59,915 nt of DNA from Acidobacteriota bacterium (GTDB lineage Bacteria > Acidobacteriota > Terriglobia > Terriglobales > Acidobacteriaceae): contig QIAJ01000065.1 of NCBI GenBank assembly GCA_003225495.1, positions 1 through 59,915 of the forward strand, written 5' to 3'. Both the position numbers and the translations under genes were made by a program. A model generated the notes under the pieces. It saw only the letters and a program-made list of their open reading frames with translations. It searched no databases and had not been told where the DNA came from. Below are positions 18,873 to 28,067 of the stretch, piece after piece (positions within the stretch are counted from its first letter, which is position 1; every line of letters starts with the position of its first letter).

Positions 18873-21629
18873 GTGAAACTTAAACTGATAACAAGCTTGG
18901 CGGGACTTCTCATATTTATTACAAGTACCGTCCACGTCCAGGCGCAGACCGATCAGGTCCAAAATGACCAGATTCAAGGCGATCAAGCTCAAGACGAGCC
19001 CGTTCCGAGCGACCAGGATCAGAACGATTCCTACCCAAACGACTCGGTAGCCACGAACTCGGACCCGGCTGAGCCGGTTCAGAATCAGTCGGCGCAAAAT
19101 GCGCCAGTGCAAGATCAAGCGCCGCCTAAAGGGACAGGCGTGGCGCGCGTCAGCCTGATCCATGGCGACGTATCGACGCAACGCGGAGACTCCGGCGACT
19201 GGGCAACGGCTGTTCTGAACGCCCCCATCGTCTCCGGCGATCGCATTTCTACCAGCGACAACTCCCGTGTCGAACTTCAGCTGGATTTCGCGAATGTTCT
19301 GCGTATCGATGCACGCACCCAGGCCAATATCACAAACCTGGACCGCACGCAGATCCAGCTTCAGATCGCTCGCGGATTGGTTAACTATTCGGTGCTGAAG
19401 GACAGCGAAGCGGACGTCGAAATCGACGCTCCAAACCTCTCAGTCCATCCCGGACGGGGCTACGGCAGCTACCGGATCAATGTTCTGGGTGACGACCAAG
19501 CCGAAGTGTTAGTACGCAAAGGCGAAGCCGACATCTCGACCCCGCAAGGCAACAAGCATGTGATAGCGGGCCAGATGATCATCGTGCGCGGCACCGGCAA
19601 TGCGACCCAATCTCAGATCGCAAATGCCAAAGCGCGGGACGACTTTGACCGCTGGAACAGCGATCGCGACAATACCATTCTGAATGCGCAGTCGTGGAAC
19701 CGCACGAATCGCTACTACGTCGGGTCGGAAGATCTCGACTCTTATGGACATTGGCGCAATGTTCCCGATTACGGACAGGTATGGCAGCCAGCAGCAGCGG
19801 CAGGTGACTGGGCTCCTTATCGGGATGGGCGCTGGGTCTGGGAGCCATACTGGGGTTGGACCTGGGTTTCCTATGAACCGTGGGGATGGGCGCCGTATCA
19901 CTACGGACGCTGGTTCATGTATGACAACTCGTGGGTCTGGTGGCCTGGTCAGTCTTACGGATATGCCAACTATCGTCCGATCTGGGCTCCCGCGTATGTT
20001 TCGTTCTTCGGGTTCGGCGGTGGTGGCTATGGATTTGGGTTCGGATTCGGTTCCGTGGGCTGGCTCCCGATCGGTCCCTGTGACGGCTTCTATCCATGGT
20101 GGGGTGGATACCGTTCACGCTTTAATGTTGTGAACATCTACAACGTTCGCAATGGTTACAACTACCGCGGTGGAGGAATTCCGCCGCTGCGCAGAGGAAA
20201 CTTGTACTCGAACGTGCGCCTCGCCTCGTTCAATAACCGGGTGCGCGGTGGTATCTCGACGGTCGGAGCGAATGATTTCGGCAGAGGCCGGTTTAGAGCG
20301 CAGCCCGTGTCGAGCCAGATGTTTCGCAACGGACGAATGGTCGCCGGCAATCTCCCAGTGGTTCCGAACCGCGAGAGCTTGTTCGCTGGACAGCACCGCT
20401 CGGCTCCTCCCTCCGCTGTTCGCGGAGGACAGGCGCAGCATTTCTTTACCAATAACCGCAACCGTCAGGTGTCGGCTCCACGATCTTTCGACCGTGAAGC
20501 GGCGGACTTGCGCAACTCGATCCAGAGGAATGGACACTTAACGCCGATCGTTGGCAACCAGCGCTCGAACGCAGGGGAAGTAAATGGCCATTCGCTCGCA
20601 CAAGGAGGCAATGCACAGAATCCTGGATCTCCGAAGCCTTCGGCGGGCTTGCCTGCCGATCGATCGCACCAGGGGCAGAGCCAGGGCGGCGCGAATCAGG
20701 CCTGGCGGTACCCAGGCCAGCCAGTTCAACGGCCAAACAGTTCCGGTCCGGGTGCTGGGATGTCGAACCCTAACCAGCGCGGTCAGGTTGGCGGGGGCAA
20801 TGCGGACTGGAGACGCGGTCCGAATTCGGGAACGCCTCGGCAAGGTATGGGCAACGGTTCCGCGAACAGCACTGCGGGCGGACGAATCAACAGTCCGGCG
20901 GATCGGCCGGGAGTAAATTCGGCTCCGCAGCGAAATGGCAACCCGGGCAATCAGGATTGGCGGAGACTTGATCGGCCGCCGTCCGCAACGCCGCGGAGTT
21001 CTGGTGGGTTGGCAGAGGCGCCAGCATCCCGCGATCGGTCCCAGCGTGAGGGCACAGCCCCCACGCAGGATCGCGGGAACGACTGGCGGAGGATGCCCGC
21101 GCAGCGTCCGGGCGACTCGCAGGCCAATCGGCCGCCGATGCAGCGCAACGATTCGATCGGCCGCTTTCCTTCAGGAAACGCATCCCCACAGGCGCAGCGC
21201 GATCCGGGAAACTGGCGGCAGGCGCCTCCCCGGAGCACCGGGCGCGATTCCCGGCCGCAGCTCGATATGCGACAACCTATCGTCAGGCCGCGTCCGTCGG
21301 CTCCGGCTCCTCCGCGTGGCAATTACGGAAACGGCGGCTATAACAGTCAGCGTTCCGTCCCGAACGGTGGGTATTCCAGTCCCAATCGTGGCGGAGGATA
21401 TCCCGGCGGTGGTGGATACTCTGCTCCGCCCCGCAGTTACTCTTCGCCTGGCGGTGGCGGATACTCGGCTCCGCGTGGTGGAGGATATTCAGCTCCGAGT
21501 TATGGCGGCGGTGGATACTCAGCTCCACGTGGTGGAGGAGGCTACTCGTCCCCAAGCCGCGGCGGTGGGGGTGGCGGTGGACAGCATTCGTCGGGCGGCA
21601 ACAATGGATCTCATCACGGACGTAACTGA
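18873..21629 (+). CDS. Exported FecR/DUF6600 protein with long Gly/Pro/Arg-rich tail
   Basis: A 918-residue protein with GTG start behind GGGGAGGGGG and a signal peptide (KLITSLAGLLIFITSTVHVQA). After a Gln/Asp-rich linker comes a FecR-type beta domain (about 88-215; ARVSLIHGDVSTQRGDSGDW, VSGDRISTSDNSRVELQL). Next is an aromatic block with repeated W/Y (about 287-400; YGHWRNVPDYGQVWQP, GRWVWEPYWGWTWVSYEPWG), typical of DUF6600. The second half is low complexity, ending in GGGYSAP-like repeats (about 845-918). Such proteins are thought to be envelope-associated; the role is unknown. No sigma/anti-sigma partner is adjacent, so it is not an ordinary FecR regulator. Confidence 0.86.
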   Translation: MKLKLITSLAGLLIFITSTVHVQAQTDQVQNDQIQGDQAQDEPVPSDQDQNDSYPNDSVATNSDPAEPVQNQSAQNAPVQDQAPPKGTGVARVSLIHGDVSTQRGDSGDWATAVLNAPIVSGDRISTSDNSRVELQLDFANVLRIDARTQANITNLDRTQIQLQIARGLVNYSVLKDSEADVEIDAPNLSVHPGRGYGSYRINVLGDDQAEVLVRKGEADISTPQGNKHVIAGQMIIVRGTGNATQSQIANAKARDDFDRWNSDRDNTILNAQSWNRTNRYYVGSEDLDSYGHWRNVPDYGQVWQPAAAAGDWAPYRDGRWVWEPYWGWTWVSYEPWGWAPYHYGRWFMYDNSWVWWPGQSYGYANYRPIWAPAYVSFFGFGGGGYGFGFGFGSVGWLPIGPCDGFYPWWGGYRSRFNVVNIYNVRNGYNYRGGGIPPLRRGNLYSNVRLASFNNRVRGGISTVGANDFGRGRFRAQPVSSQMFRNGRMVAGNLPVVPNRESLFAGQHRSAPPSAVRGGQAQHFFTNNRNRQVSAPRSFDREAADLRNSIQRNGHLTPIVGNQRSNAGEVNGHSLAQGGNAQNPGSPKPSAGLPADRSHQGQSQGGANQAWRYPGQPVQRPNSSGPGAGMSNPNQRGQVGGGNADWRRGPNSGTPRQGMGNGSANSTAGGRINSPADRPGVNSAPQRNGNPGNQDWRRLDRPPSATPRSSGGLAEAPASRDRSQREGTAPTQDRGNDWRRMPAQRPGDSQANRPPMQRNDSIGRFPSGNASPQAQRDPGNWRQAPPRSTGRDSRPQLDMRQPIVRPRPSAPAPPRGNYGNGGYNSQRSVPNGGYSSPNRGGGYPGGGGYSAPPRSYSSPGGGGYSAPRGGGYSAPSYGGGGYSAPRGGGGYSSPSRGGGGGGGQHSSGGNNGSHHGRN

Positions 21630-21652
21630 CGACAAGTTTGAAGTACTTTGAA

Positions 21653-21680
21653 GGGCGGCCCCCCAAGCCGCCCCTTTTTA
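21653..21680 (+). terminator. Rho-independent terminator after the FecR/DUF6600 gene
   Basis: A perfect seven-pair stem GGGCGGC/GCCGCCC (21653-21659 and 21667-21673) with a seven-base loop is followed by C and TTTTTATTTTTT. It lies about 25 bases after the stop codon. Confidence 0.92.
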
Positions 21681-21859
21681 TTTTTTCGAAGCGAAAAAAA
21701 TCGAAGGTCAGTGCCGCGTCGAAATGCAATTTCTGTCCTATCAAGTCGAATCCCTGCTGGACGTAAACCTGCAACGTTAGTGGCGTGAGCACTCGCGCTC
21801 GTGGTAGCTGCCGCCATTGTGGTCGACGATGGTTCTTGAAAAGCACGAAGGATCCGGAG

Positions 21860-21876
21860 AAGGAGATAAACTCCTT
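21860..21876 (+). promoter_or_regulatory. Inverted repeat AAGGAG-N5-CTCCTT over the ribosome-binding region of the ABC operon
   Basis: The only good Shine-Dalgarno match upstream of the ABC ATPase, AAGGAG (21860-21865), pairs perfectly with CTCCTT (21871-21876) across a five-base loop. The ATG at 21882 is only five bases beyond the hairpin. Unfolded, the site is far from the ATG; folded, it is hidden. It could be a translational switch or a chance repeat. Confidence 0.4.
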
Positions 21877-21881
21877 GGCTT

Positions 21882-22814
21882 ATGCTCGAAGTCAAGGCCC
21901 TGAGAAAGAACTACGGCAAGATCGCCGCGGTGGATGGCATCAGTTTGAGGGCAGACTCCGCACAAACTATCGGACTACTTGGGCCGAACGGCGCTGGAAA
22001 AACAACCACGGTGTCGATGATCGCGGGCTTGCTCCCTCCCGACTCCGGTGAGGTCCTAATCGATGGCAGTCCTCTGAGGGGCGATACTGATCCCGTCAAA
22101 CGTAAAATCGGACTGGTTCCACAGAACATCGCGCTTTATGACGAACTGACTGCGCTCGCGAACCTGAATTTTCTCGGTGCTCTGTACGGCTTGAGTGGCG
22201 CGGGTTTGAAGCGTGCGATTGGAGAGGCGCTCGACCTGGTGGGCCTGACTGATCGAGCGAAGGATAAGGTGGCTACGTTCAGCGGCGGAATGAAACGCCG
22301 ACTGAATCTTGCGGCCGCTCTCCTGCACGATCCGCAAATCCTCCTGCTCGACGAACCGACCGTGGGAGTCGATCCACAGAGCCGGAACGCTATCTTCGAT
22401 AATCTCGAGACGCTCAAGAAGCGTGGCAAGACACTGGTCTATACAACTCACTATATGGAAGAGGCGGAGCGCCTGTGCGACCGCATCATTATCATTGACC
22501 ATGGAAAAGTCATTGCCAATGACACTCTGCACGGCCTTCATCGAATGCTGCCGGTTACGAATCTGCTCGCGATCGAACTGGAATCGCCGGATCACTTCAA
22601 GCCGGAGCCACTGCTGGCGCTGCCGGAGGTCGAATCCGCTGAGGTGAAAGAGGGAGTCCTCAAGGTGGGACTTCACAACTTAACAACGGGAGCACCCTCT
22701 ATATTGCGCTGGCTGGCGGAAAGCGGCCATTCCTATCAACACGTGACCAGCGAACGGCCCGATCTGGAAACCGTTTTTTTGACTCTGACCGGAAGGACCC
22801 TCCGAGACTCATAA
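21882..22814 (+). CDS. ABC-2 type transporter ATP-binding protein
   Basis: A 310-residue ATPase of the drug/polysaccharide exporter type. Walker A is GLLGPNGAGKTTT, the Q-loop is GLVPQNIALYDELT, the signature is TFSGGMKRRL, Walker B is ILLLDEPTVGVDP, and the H-loop is VYTTHYMEEAERLCD. The C-terminal ~80 residues form the extension usual for this subfamily. The stop overlaps the permease start by one base, so the two are made together. Substrate cannot be told from sequence; antibiotic, lipid or ion export are possible. Confidence 0.95.
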   Translation: MLEVKALRKNYGKIAAVDGISLRADSAQTIGLLGPNGAGKTTTVSMIAGLLPPDSGEVLIDGSPLRGDTDPVKRKIGLVPQNIALYDELTALANLNFLGALYGLSGAGLKRAIGEALDLVGLTDRAKDKVATFSGGMKRRLNLAAALLHDPQILLLDEPTVGVDPQSRNAIFDNLETLKKRGKTLVYTTHYMEEAERLCDRIIIIDHGKVIANDTLHGLHRMLPVTNLLAIELESPDHFKPEPLLALPEVESAEVKEGVLKVGLHNLTTGAPSILRWLAESGHSYQHVTSERPDLETVFLTLTGRTLRDS

Positions 22815-24109
22815 TGATTCCGTTTCTAGCCCTTGTTCGCAAAGATCTCCGGTTGTTCTTCGGCGACCGTCGCGCCGTCGTTGTCGGCCTGATCGTTCCG
22901 ATCGTCCTCGCCTCATTTTTCGGATACCTGTTCGGAGGGCAGGGCGGCCAGCAGGAGACAAGCCGAATGCCGGTGCTGGTAATCGATCAGGACGGTAGCG
23001 CTATCTCAGGAGCGGTGGTTGCACAGTTGGGCAGCGACAAGAATCTGGAAGTAAATTCGTCAACACTTGACGAAGCGCGCACGCAGGTGCGTAAAGGCAA
23101 GGCGAGAGCGGCAATCGTGATCCCGAAAGATTTCGGCTCCGATGCGGGGCGCGCGTTCTTCGCCGGCGGCAAGAAACCTGAAATCTCGCTGCTGTACGAT
23201 CCATCGCACAGCATGGAGATGAACATGGTGCAGGGAATCATGACCGGCGCGGTCATGCAGGCAGTGAGCAAGGAAATGTTTTCCGGACAGAGCGGAAGAG
23301 AAATGGTGAAGGAGTCGATTGCTCAACTCGATGCGAACAGCCAGATGACGCCCGCGGAAAAGAAAAGCCTTCGCGATCTTCTGGGCAGTGTCGAAAAGTG
23401 GAACGAACAGCAGGCAGATCAGCCTGCGGCGGGAGGCGCGCCTGCGGGATTGACGATTCCATTTGAGAGCCGGCAGGAAGCAATCACTTCCGGAACCGAA
23501 GAAAAATACAACGGCTACGCCCACTCTTTCGGAGGAATGGGAGTACAGTTCATCCTCTTTATGGGGCTGGACGTGGGAATCCGATTGTTGCTGTTGCGTC
23601 AGAGTGGGCTCTGGCAGCGGCTTCGGGCGGCTCCGCTGTCACGCTCAATGCTACTGGGAAGCCGTACAGTCAGTGCGGCACTGATTTCCGGATTCATTCT
23701 GTTGGTGCTCTTCTCGTTTGCGCGTCTGGTATTTCATGTGCGCATCCAAGGCAGCTTTCTGGGATTTCTTGGAGTCTGCGCCGCCTTTTCCTTGATGACT
23801 GCCGCCTTCGGGCTTCTGATTGCGGCGCTCGGCAAAACCGTGGAAGCTACGCGTGGGTACGCTGTCATGGCGACTCTAATCATGGTTATGCTCGGTGGCT
23901 CTTGGGTGCCGACTTTTGTCTTTCCGCAATGGCTGCAAAAAGTCACCGTTGTCGTTCCTACCCGCTGGGCGATGGACGGTCTGGATGGAATGACATGGCG
24001 TGGCTTGGGATTCTCGGAAGCATTGATTCCAATTGGAATGTTGCTTCTGTTCACGGTCTTATTTGGTGTCCTTGCCGTGATGTCCTTCCGTTGGGAGACC
24101 GAAAGCTAA
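22814..24109 (+). CDS. ABC-2 type transporter permease
   Basis: A 431-residue inner-membrane permease. One N-terminal membrane helix (VVVGLIVPIVLASFFGYLF) is followed by a large extracytoplasmic domain (about 45-240) with VLVIDQDGSAISGAVV and the AAIVIPKDFG block typical of ABC-2 permeases of the YhgE/LinJ-type arrangement. Five to six helices follow (for example SAALISGFILLVLFSFARLV and VMATLIMVMLGGSWVPTFV). It is translationally coupled to the ATPase. A half-transporter that dimerises is expected. Confidence 0.92.
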   Translation: MIPFLALVRKDLRLFFGDRRAVVVGLIVPIVLASFFGYLFGGQGGQQETSRMPVLVIDQDGSAISGAVVAQLGSDKNLEVNSSTLDEARTQVRKGKARAAIVIPKDFGSDAGRAFFAGGKKPEISLLYDPSHSMEMNMVQGIMTGAVMQAVSKEMFSGQSGREMVKESIAQLDANSQMTPAEKKSLRDLLGSVEKWNEQQADQPAAGGAPAGLTIPFESRQEAITSGTEEKYNGYAHSFGGMGVQFILFMGLDVGIRLLLLRQSGLWQRLRAAPLSRSMLLGSRTVSAALISGFILLVLFSFARLVFHVRIQGSFLGFLGVCAAFSLMTAAFGLLIAALGKTVEATRGYAVMATLIMVMLGGSWVPTFVFPQWLQKVTVVVPTRWAMDGLDGMTWRGLGFSEALIPIGMLLLFTVLFGVLAVMSFRWETES

Positions 24110-24231
24110 AGCGTAGTCTGTCCTCGGTGTCCCCTCGTCACCTCCTTGGTTAAGCCCTTTTGCTGCAAGTCGCAGGGACGCTGACGATGAGAAAAACTAC
24201 GCGGTATGATGATGGATTCATGGAGTGAACA

Positions 24232-25935
24232 ATGCTCAGTCGGAAACTCTCGTTCTCTTTGTCCTTGCTGATTCTAATTACCTGTTCGGTCGGCGCCGCG
24301 GCCCAGCAACAGGCGTCGGGTCCTGGACTAGCGCCCATCCGTCAATACATTGCAAACGGGTGGGACACGCTCACGCGCTCGATGACCGACTGCGGCTCTA
24401 TTGTCGATCCCAAGATGAAAGTTCACCCGGTGCTCTACTTGCCTGCGGGCTTTCCGGTGCCGCCTGCGGTCGAAAAGATGCATGCGGACTGCAACGTTGA
24501 GATTCAGCATCTCCCAAAGCCGATCAAACAGCTCGGCGAGATCAATACCAGCGCAATCCAACCCCACGGTCTTCTCTATCTAGAGAATAAATATGTAGTG
24601 CCAGGCGGACGTTTCAACGAAATGTACGGCTGGGACAGTTACTTCATCATTCTCGGATTGCTGCGAGACGGCCGCATCGACCTCGCCCGCGGCATGGTCG
24701 AGAATTTCTTCTTCGAGATCGAGAACTATGGCGCGCTGCTCAACGCAAACCGAACATACTATCTGACTCGTTCCCAGCCACCGTTTCTCAGTTCGATGGT
24801 CCTGGCCGTTTACGAAGCCGAAAAGCAGGCGGGACGTGCCGATACGGCGTGGCTCGCCCGAGCCTATCCATTTCTGCTGAAGGACTACTCCATGTGGACG
24901 CGTGATCCTCAGCTTGCCGGTTCCACGGATCTTGCGCGCTACTACGATTTCGGGGATGGCCCGCCCGCTGAAGGATTGCAAGATGAAGGCGGTTACTATC
25001 GTGATGTCGTCACGTATTTCATGCTGCATCCGGAGCAAGCCGACCACTACTTGGTTGAGCAGAAACAGGGGCAAACGCAGGAGAGGCAAGGAGCCAGTTA
25101 CTCCATCAAAGCGTGTGATGTCGTTACCACCATGTCGCGACCAGAGTGCGGGACGGAGCACATCGTTCGCCTGAGTGCCGATTACTATAAGGGCGATCGC
25201 TCGATGCGTGAATCCGGGTTCGATATTTCATTCCGCTTCGGAGCTTACGGCGCCGCCACGCATCATTATGCGCCAGTGTGCCTGAACAGCCTGCTTTACA
25301 AGACCGAAAAAGACATGGACCAGATCAGTGTTTTGATCGGCAAAGGACCGGATGCGAAAGTCTGGCGGACACGCGCAGCAACTCGTCAAAGTCGCATGCA
25401 GCAGTATCTCTGGGAGAGCGGCCGAGGCTTCTTCTTTGACTATGACTTCACACAAAGTAAGAAGTCAACTTATCGCTATCTGACCACTTACTATCCTTTG
25501 TGGGCCGGTCTCGCCACCCCCGATCAGGCGGCCGCTGTCGCAAAGAATTTGACTGCGTTCGAGCAACCGGGCGGTTTGGCAATGAGCCCCGAGAATTCCG
25601 GTATGCAGTGGGACTACCCGTACGGGTGGGCTCCGGTTCAATTACTCGCCATCCAGGGATTGCGCCGCTATGGTTACAATGCCGAAGCGGACAGGCTCTC
25701 CCACAAATTTCTCTCTACGGTAATCGAGAATTTCCAGCGAGATGGAACCATCCGTGAGAAGTATAACGTTGTGACTCGATCGTCAGAGGCGCCGGTTGCC
25801 GCCGGATACCAAGCCAATGTGATCGGTTTCGGCTGGACCAATGGCGTGTTTCTGGAACTGCTCCACGATTTGCCGAAAGAGTCGGTGGAGGCGTTGGAGA
25901 AGGAAGTATTGAAAGGAAAGTCGGCGCAAAAATAA
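24232..25935 (+). CDS. treA: Periplasmic trehalase, GH37 family
   Basis: A 567-residue exported enzyme that hydrolyses trehalose to two glucoses. It has a signal peptide (MLSRKLSFSLSLLILITCSVGAAAQ) and the GH37 signatures PGGRFNEMYGWDSYF (about 124-138) and QWDYPYGWAP (about 460). ESGFDISFRFG carries the expected catalytic Asp and IREKYNV the expected second carboxylate region. ATG follows a GGAG. The stop lies 3 bases from the stop of the convergent PfkB gene. It fits the sugar-utilisation genes downstream. Confidence 0.95.
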   Translation: MLSRKLSFSLSLLILITCSVGAAAQQQASGPGLAPIRQYIANGWDTLTRSMTDCGSIVDPKMKVHPVLYLPAGFPVPPAVEKMHADCNVEIQHLPKPIKQLGEINTSAIQPHGLLYLENKYVVPGGRFNEMYGWDSYFIILGLLRDGRIDLARGMVENFFFEIENYGALLNANRTYYLTRSQPPFLSSMVLAVYEAEKQAGRADTAWLARAYPFLLKDYSMWTRDPQLAGSTDLARYYDFGDGPPAEGLQDEGGYYRDVVTYFMLHPEQADHYLVEQKQGQTQERQGASYSIKACDVVTTMSRPECGTEHIVRLSADYYKGDRSMRESGFDISFRFGAYGAATHHYAPVCLNSLLYKTEKDMDQISVLIGKGPDAKVWRTRAATRQSRMQQYLWESGRGFFFDYDFTQSKKSTYRYLTTYYPLWAGLATPDQAAAVAKNLTAFEQPGGLAMSPENSGMQWDYPYGWAPVQLLAIQGLRRYGYNAEADRLSHKFLSTVIENFQRDGTIREKYNVVTRSSEAPVAAGYQANVIGFGWTNGVFLELLHDLPKESVEALEKEVLKGKSAQK

Positions 25936-25938
25936 GCG

Positions 25939-26847
25939 CTATCCGACCTTGGACATCTCGGCCCGGACCCCTCCGTCTCCCGGGGAGGGCATCGCGCCAG
26001 CCCGGCTCGCCACCCAGGCACCCACCCGGTTCGCGGTTTCATTCATGTTCGGAAGGGAAGCACCGCGCAGATATTCGTGGACCAGGCCCGCTGTGAACGC
26101 GTCTCCGGCGCCGATTGCATCTGTTACCTGAATGCGGTAGCCCGGGTGTTCATGCAAGTCGTGCCGGGTCATGAGCAGGCTGCCTCCGGATCCTCGAGTA
26201 ACGCAAATCAGGCTCAGATCATGCAAGTCCAGCAAAGATTTGGACGAAGCAATCTCATCTTGGTGCTCAAGGCCAAACAGTTCCATGATTTTCGGCAGTT
26301 CCTCGTGATTCAGCTTTACGATATTCGCTATCTTCATTGAAGTAGCGACAATTTCTTCAGTAAAAAACGCCTGCCGGAGGTTGACGTCGAAGACGCGCAC
26401 CGCATCTTTGCGCGCTGTGGTCAGAAACTGACAGATGGTTGATCGACTGGTTTGGGCCCGTTGCGCGAGCGACCCGAAGCAAATGGCATCCGCAGTGGCG
26501 GCCAGGCGCTTCCAATCTTGAGTCCACGCCAGAAAATCCCAAGCCACGCCCTCGGCAATTTCAAACTTCGGCTGTCCCGCCTGATCGACTTCAACCTTAA
26601 CGGTGCCGGTGGGATGCGAGGGATCCCGTTGCACAAATTCCGTTGTAACGCCCAACGCATCGAGATGCCTAGTGGCCTCGTTGCCCAACGTGTCGCCCGC
26701 GACTCGGCTGGCAACAACACCCTCGTCACCGAGCAGAGTTGAGATGTAAGCGAAATTTGCCGGAGCGCCGCCTAGCTTCTTCCCTTCGGGAAGCATGTCC
26801 CAGAGGATCTCTCCCAACCCGACGACCTTGTTGCGGCGATTTGTCAT
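25939..26847 (-). CDS. PfkB-family carbohydrate kinase, probably fructokinase
   Basis: A ribokinase-fold sugar kinase of about 302 residues; ATG at 26847 is preferred over a TTG two codons upstream. The N-terminal signature region is GGAPANFAYISTLLG, and the C-terminal ATP/anion-hole motif DAIGAGDAFTAGLVHE contains the catalytic Asp. GEILWDMLPEGKKLGGAP resembles fructokinases. The protein has no signal peptide and is cytoplasmic. It is convergent with trehalase and downstream of a TPR gene on the same strand. Substrate specificity (fructose or another hexose) is inferred. Confidence 0.87.
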   Translation of the reverse strand: MTNRRNKVVGLGEILWDMLPEGKKLGGAPANFAYISTLLGDEGVVASRVAGDTLGNEATRHLDALGVTTEFVQRDPSHPTGTVKVEVDQAGQPKFEIAEGVAWDFLAWTQDWKRLAATADAICFGSLAQRAQTSRSTICQFLTTARKDAVRVFDVNLRQAFFTEEIVATSMKIANIVKLNHEELPKIMELFGLEHQDEIASSKSLLDLHDLSLICVTRGSGGSLLMTRHDLHEHPGYRIQVTDAIGAGDAFTAGLVHEYLRGASLPNMNETANRVGAWVASRAGAMPSPGDGGVRAEMSKVG

Positions 26848-26923
26848 GATCAAGAATTCTTCGAAAGAGCTGTAATCACGATCGCAGATAGGATTCTGCA
26901 GTCCGCTTTTGTCACGAGAAATC

Positions 26924-27967
26924 TCACGGACGGGCGTCCTGTTTCGTTTGCAATTCCTGCGCGGTCTTCAACTCAGACTCGGCCTCGTCGCTTCTGCCCA
27001 TATCGCGATAGGTCTGGCCGAGCAGATGGTGCGTCATCGGATTATTTGGATCCATCACCGCCGCCCGGCGCAGAGCGCGCAGCGCTAATTCGAACTCGCC
27101 CTTTTTCTCCAGTACCTTGCCCATCAAGATGTAAGGCCCGGTCGAAGTCGCATCCAGCCAGATCGAGCGCTGCAAGAGGCGTTCCGCGTCATCGTATTTC
27201 TGAATACGCGAGTAGCCATCGGCAAGTTTGTAAAAAGCAGCCGCGTTCGCTGGGTTCACGCTGATTTCCTTCTGAAACTGCTCGATCGCTTCGGGAACTC
27301 GCGACTTGTAGAGAAAGAGTTCGCCCAGAAGCATGTGCGGGCCTGGCAGCCTGGGATCGAGCGCCGCCGCCTTCTGTGCGTACTCTTCCGCCACAGGATC
27401 GAATTCCTGCCGCAGCAGCATGCGAGCCGTAAAAAGGTACCCCGCCGCCGAGTCCGGAGGCACATCAAACATCCGCGAAAAAGCCGACCGAGCCTTCGGG
27501 TAATCCTTCGTCTGGATGTAACAGATACCCAGAATGTATGCCGCATCGACGTTGGCGCGGGGAAACCAGGATTGAACTTTCTCAAGATAGGGAATGGCAT
27601 CCGCGGGACGTCCAGCCAGGTAATAGGAGAGACCGAGAAGCTGCGTTGATTCGTTGTCGCGAGGATCCTCGGCCTGAGCTTTTTTCAGGTTGTCGACGGC
27701 TTTGAGAAATTCGCCTTTCTGGTAGTAGGCGGCGCCGAGCTCGCGAGCCAATCCCTTCGGCACCGGATTTCTGGCGCTGAGAGCTTCCAGTTGAGCGATC
27801 GCTTCGTCGTATTTTCCCTGCTGCAGAAGAGTTTGGGCGGCAGAGAAGTCGGACTGAGCAGAGCTGGTTTCAGAAGTCGCCGCTCGAGCTGCAGGCGATT
27901 TTGCGTCTTGCCCTAGACAGACGGCCGCAGACAGAAAAACTGCCAACAGTAGTTGGAGAGAGTACAT
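26924..27967 (-). CDS. Exported TPR-repeat protein
   Basis: A 347-residue protein with a signal peptide (MYSLQLLLAVFLSAAVCLG) followed by about eight tetratricopeptide repeats (for example LLQQGKYDEAIAQLEALSAR and LYKSRVPEAIEQFQKEISVN). TPR domains mediate protein contacts; here the partner would be periplasmic. The gene lies downstream of the TonB receptor on the same strand but is separated from it by a terminator. No enzymatic domain is seen. Confidence 0.85.
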   Translation of the reverse strand: MYSLQLLLAVFLSAAVCLGQDAKSPAARAATSETSSAQSDFSAAQTLLQQGKYDEAIAQLEALSARNPVPKGLARELGAAYYQKGEFLKAVDNLKKAQAEDPRDNESTQLLGLSYYLAGRPADAIPYLEKVQSWFPRANVDAAYILGICYIQTKDYPKARSAFSRMFDVPPDSAAGYLFTARMLLRQEFDPVAEEYAQKAAALDPRLPGPHMLLGELFLYKSRVPEAIEQFQKEISVNPANAAAFYKLADGYSRIQKYDDAERLLQRSIWLDATSTGPYILMGKVLEKKGEFELALRALRRAAVMDPNNPMTHHLLGQTYRDMGRSDEAESELKTAQELQTKQDARP

Positions 27968-28008
27968 CGGATGACCACCGTGGCCACAATCTTCAGAAGA
28001 TTAGAACA

Positions 28009-28042
28009 CAAAAAGAGAGGGAGTCCTGGAAAGACTCCCTCT
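28009..28042 (-). terminator. Rho-independent terminator of the TonB receptor gene
   Basis: Read on the minus strand, AGAGGGAGTC (28042-28033) pairs perfectly with GACTCCCTCT (28025-28016) across a seven-base loop and is followed by C and a run of five T. It sits about 25 bases after the receptor stop. Confidence 0.9.
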
Positions 28043-28067
28043 GGCAAAGCTCTGTTTGACGCCGGTT

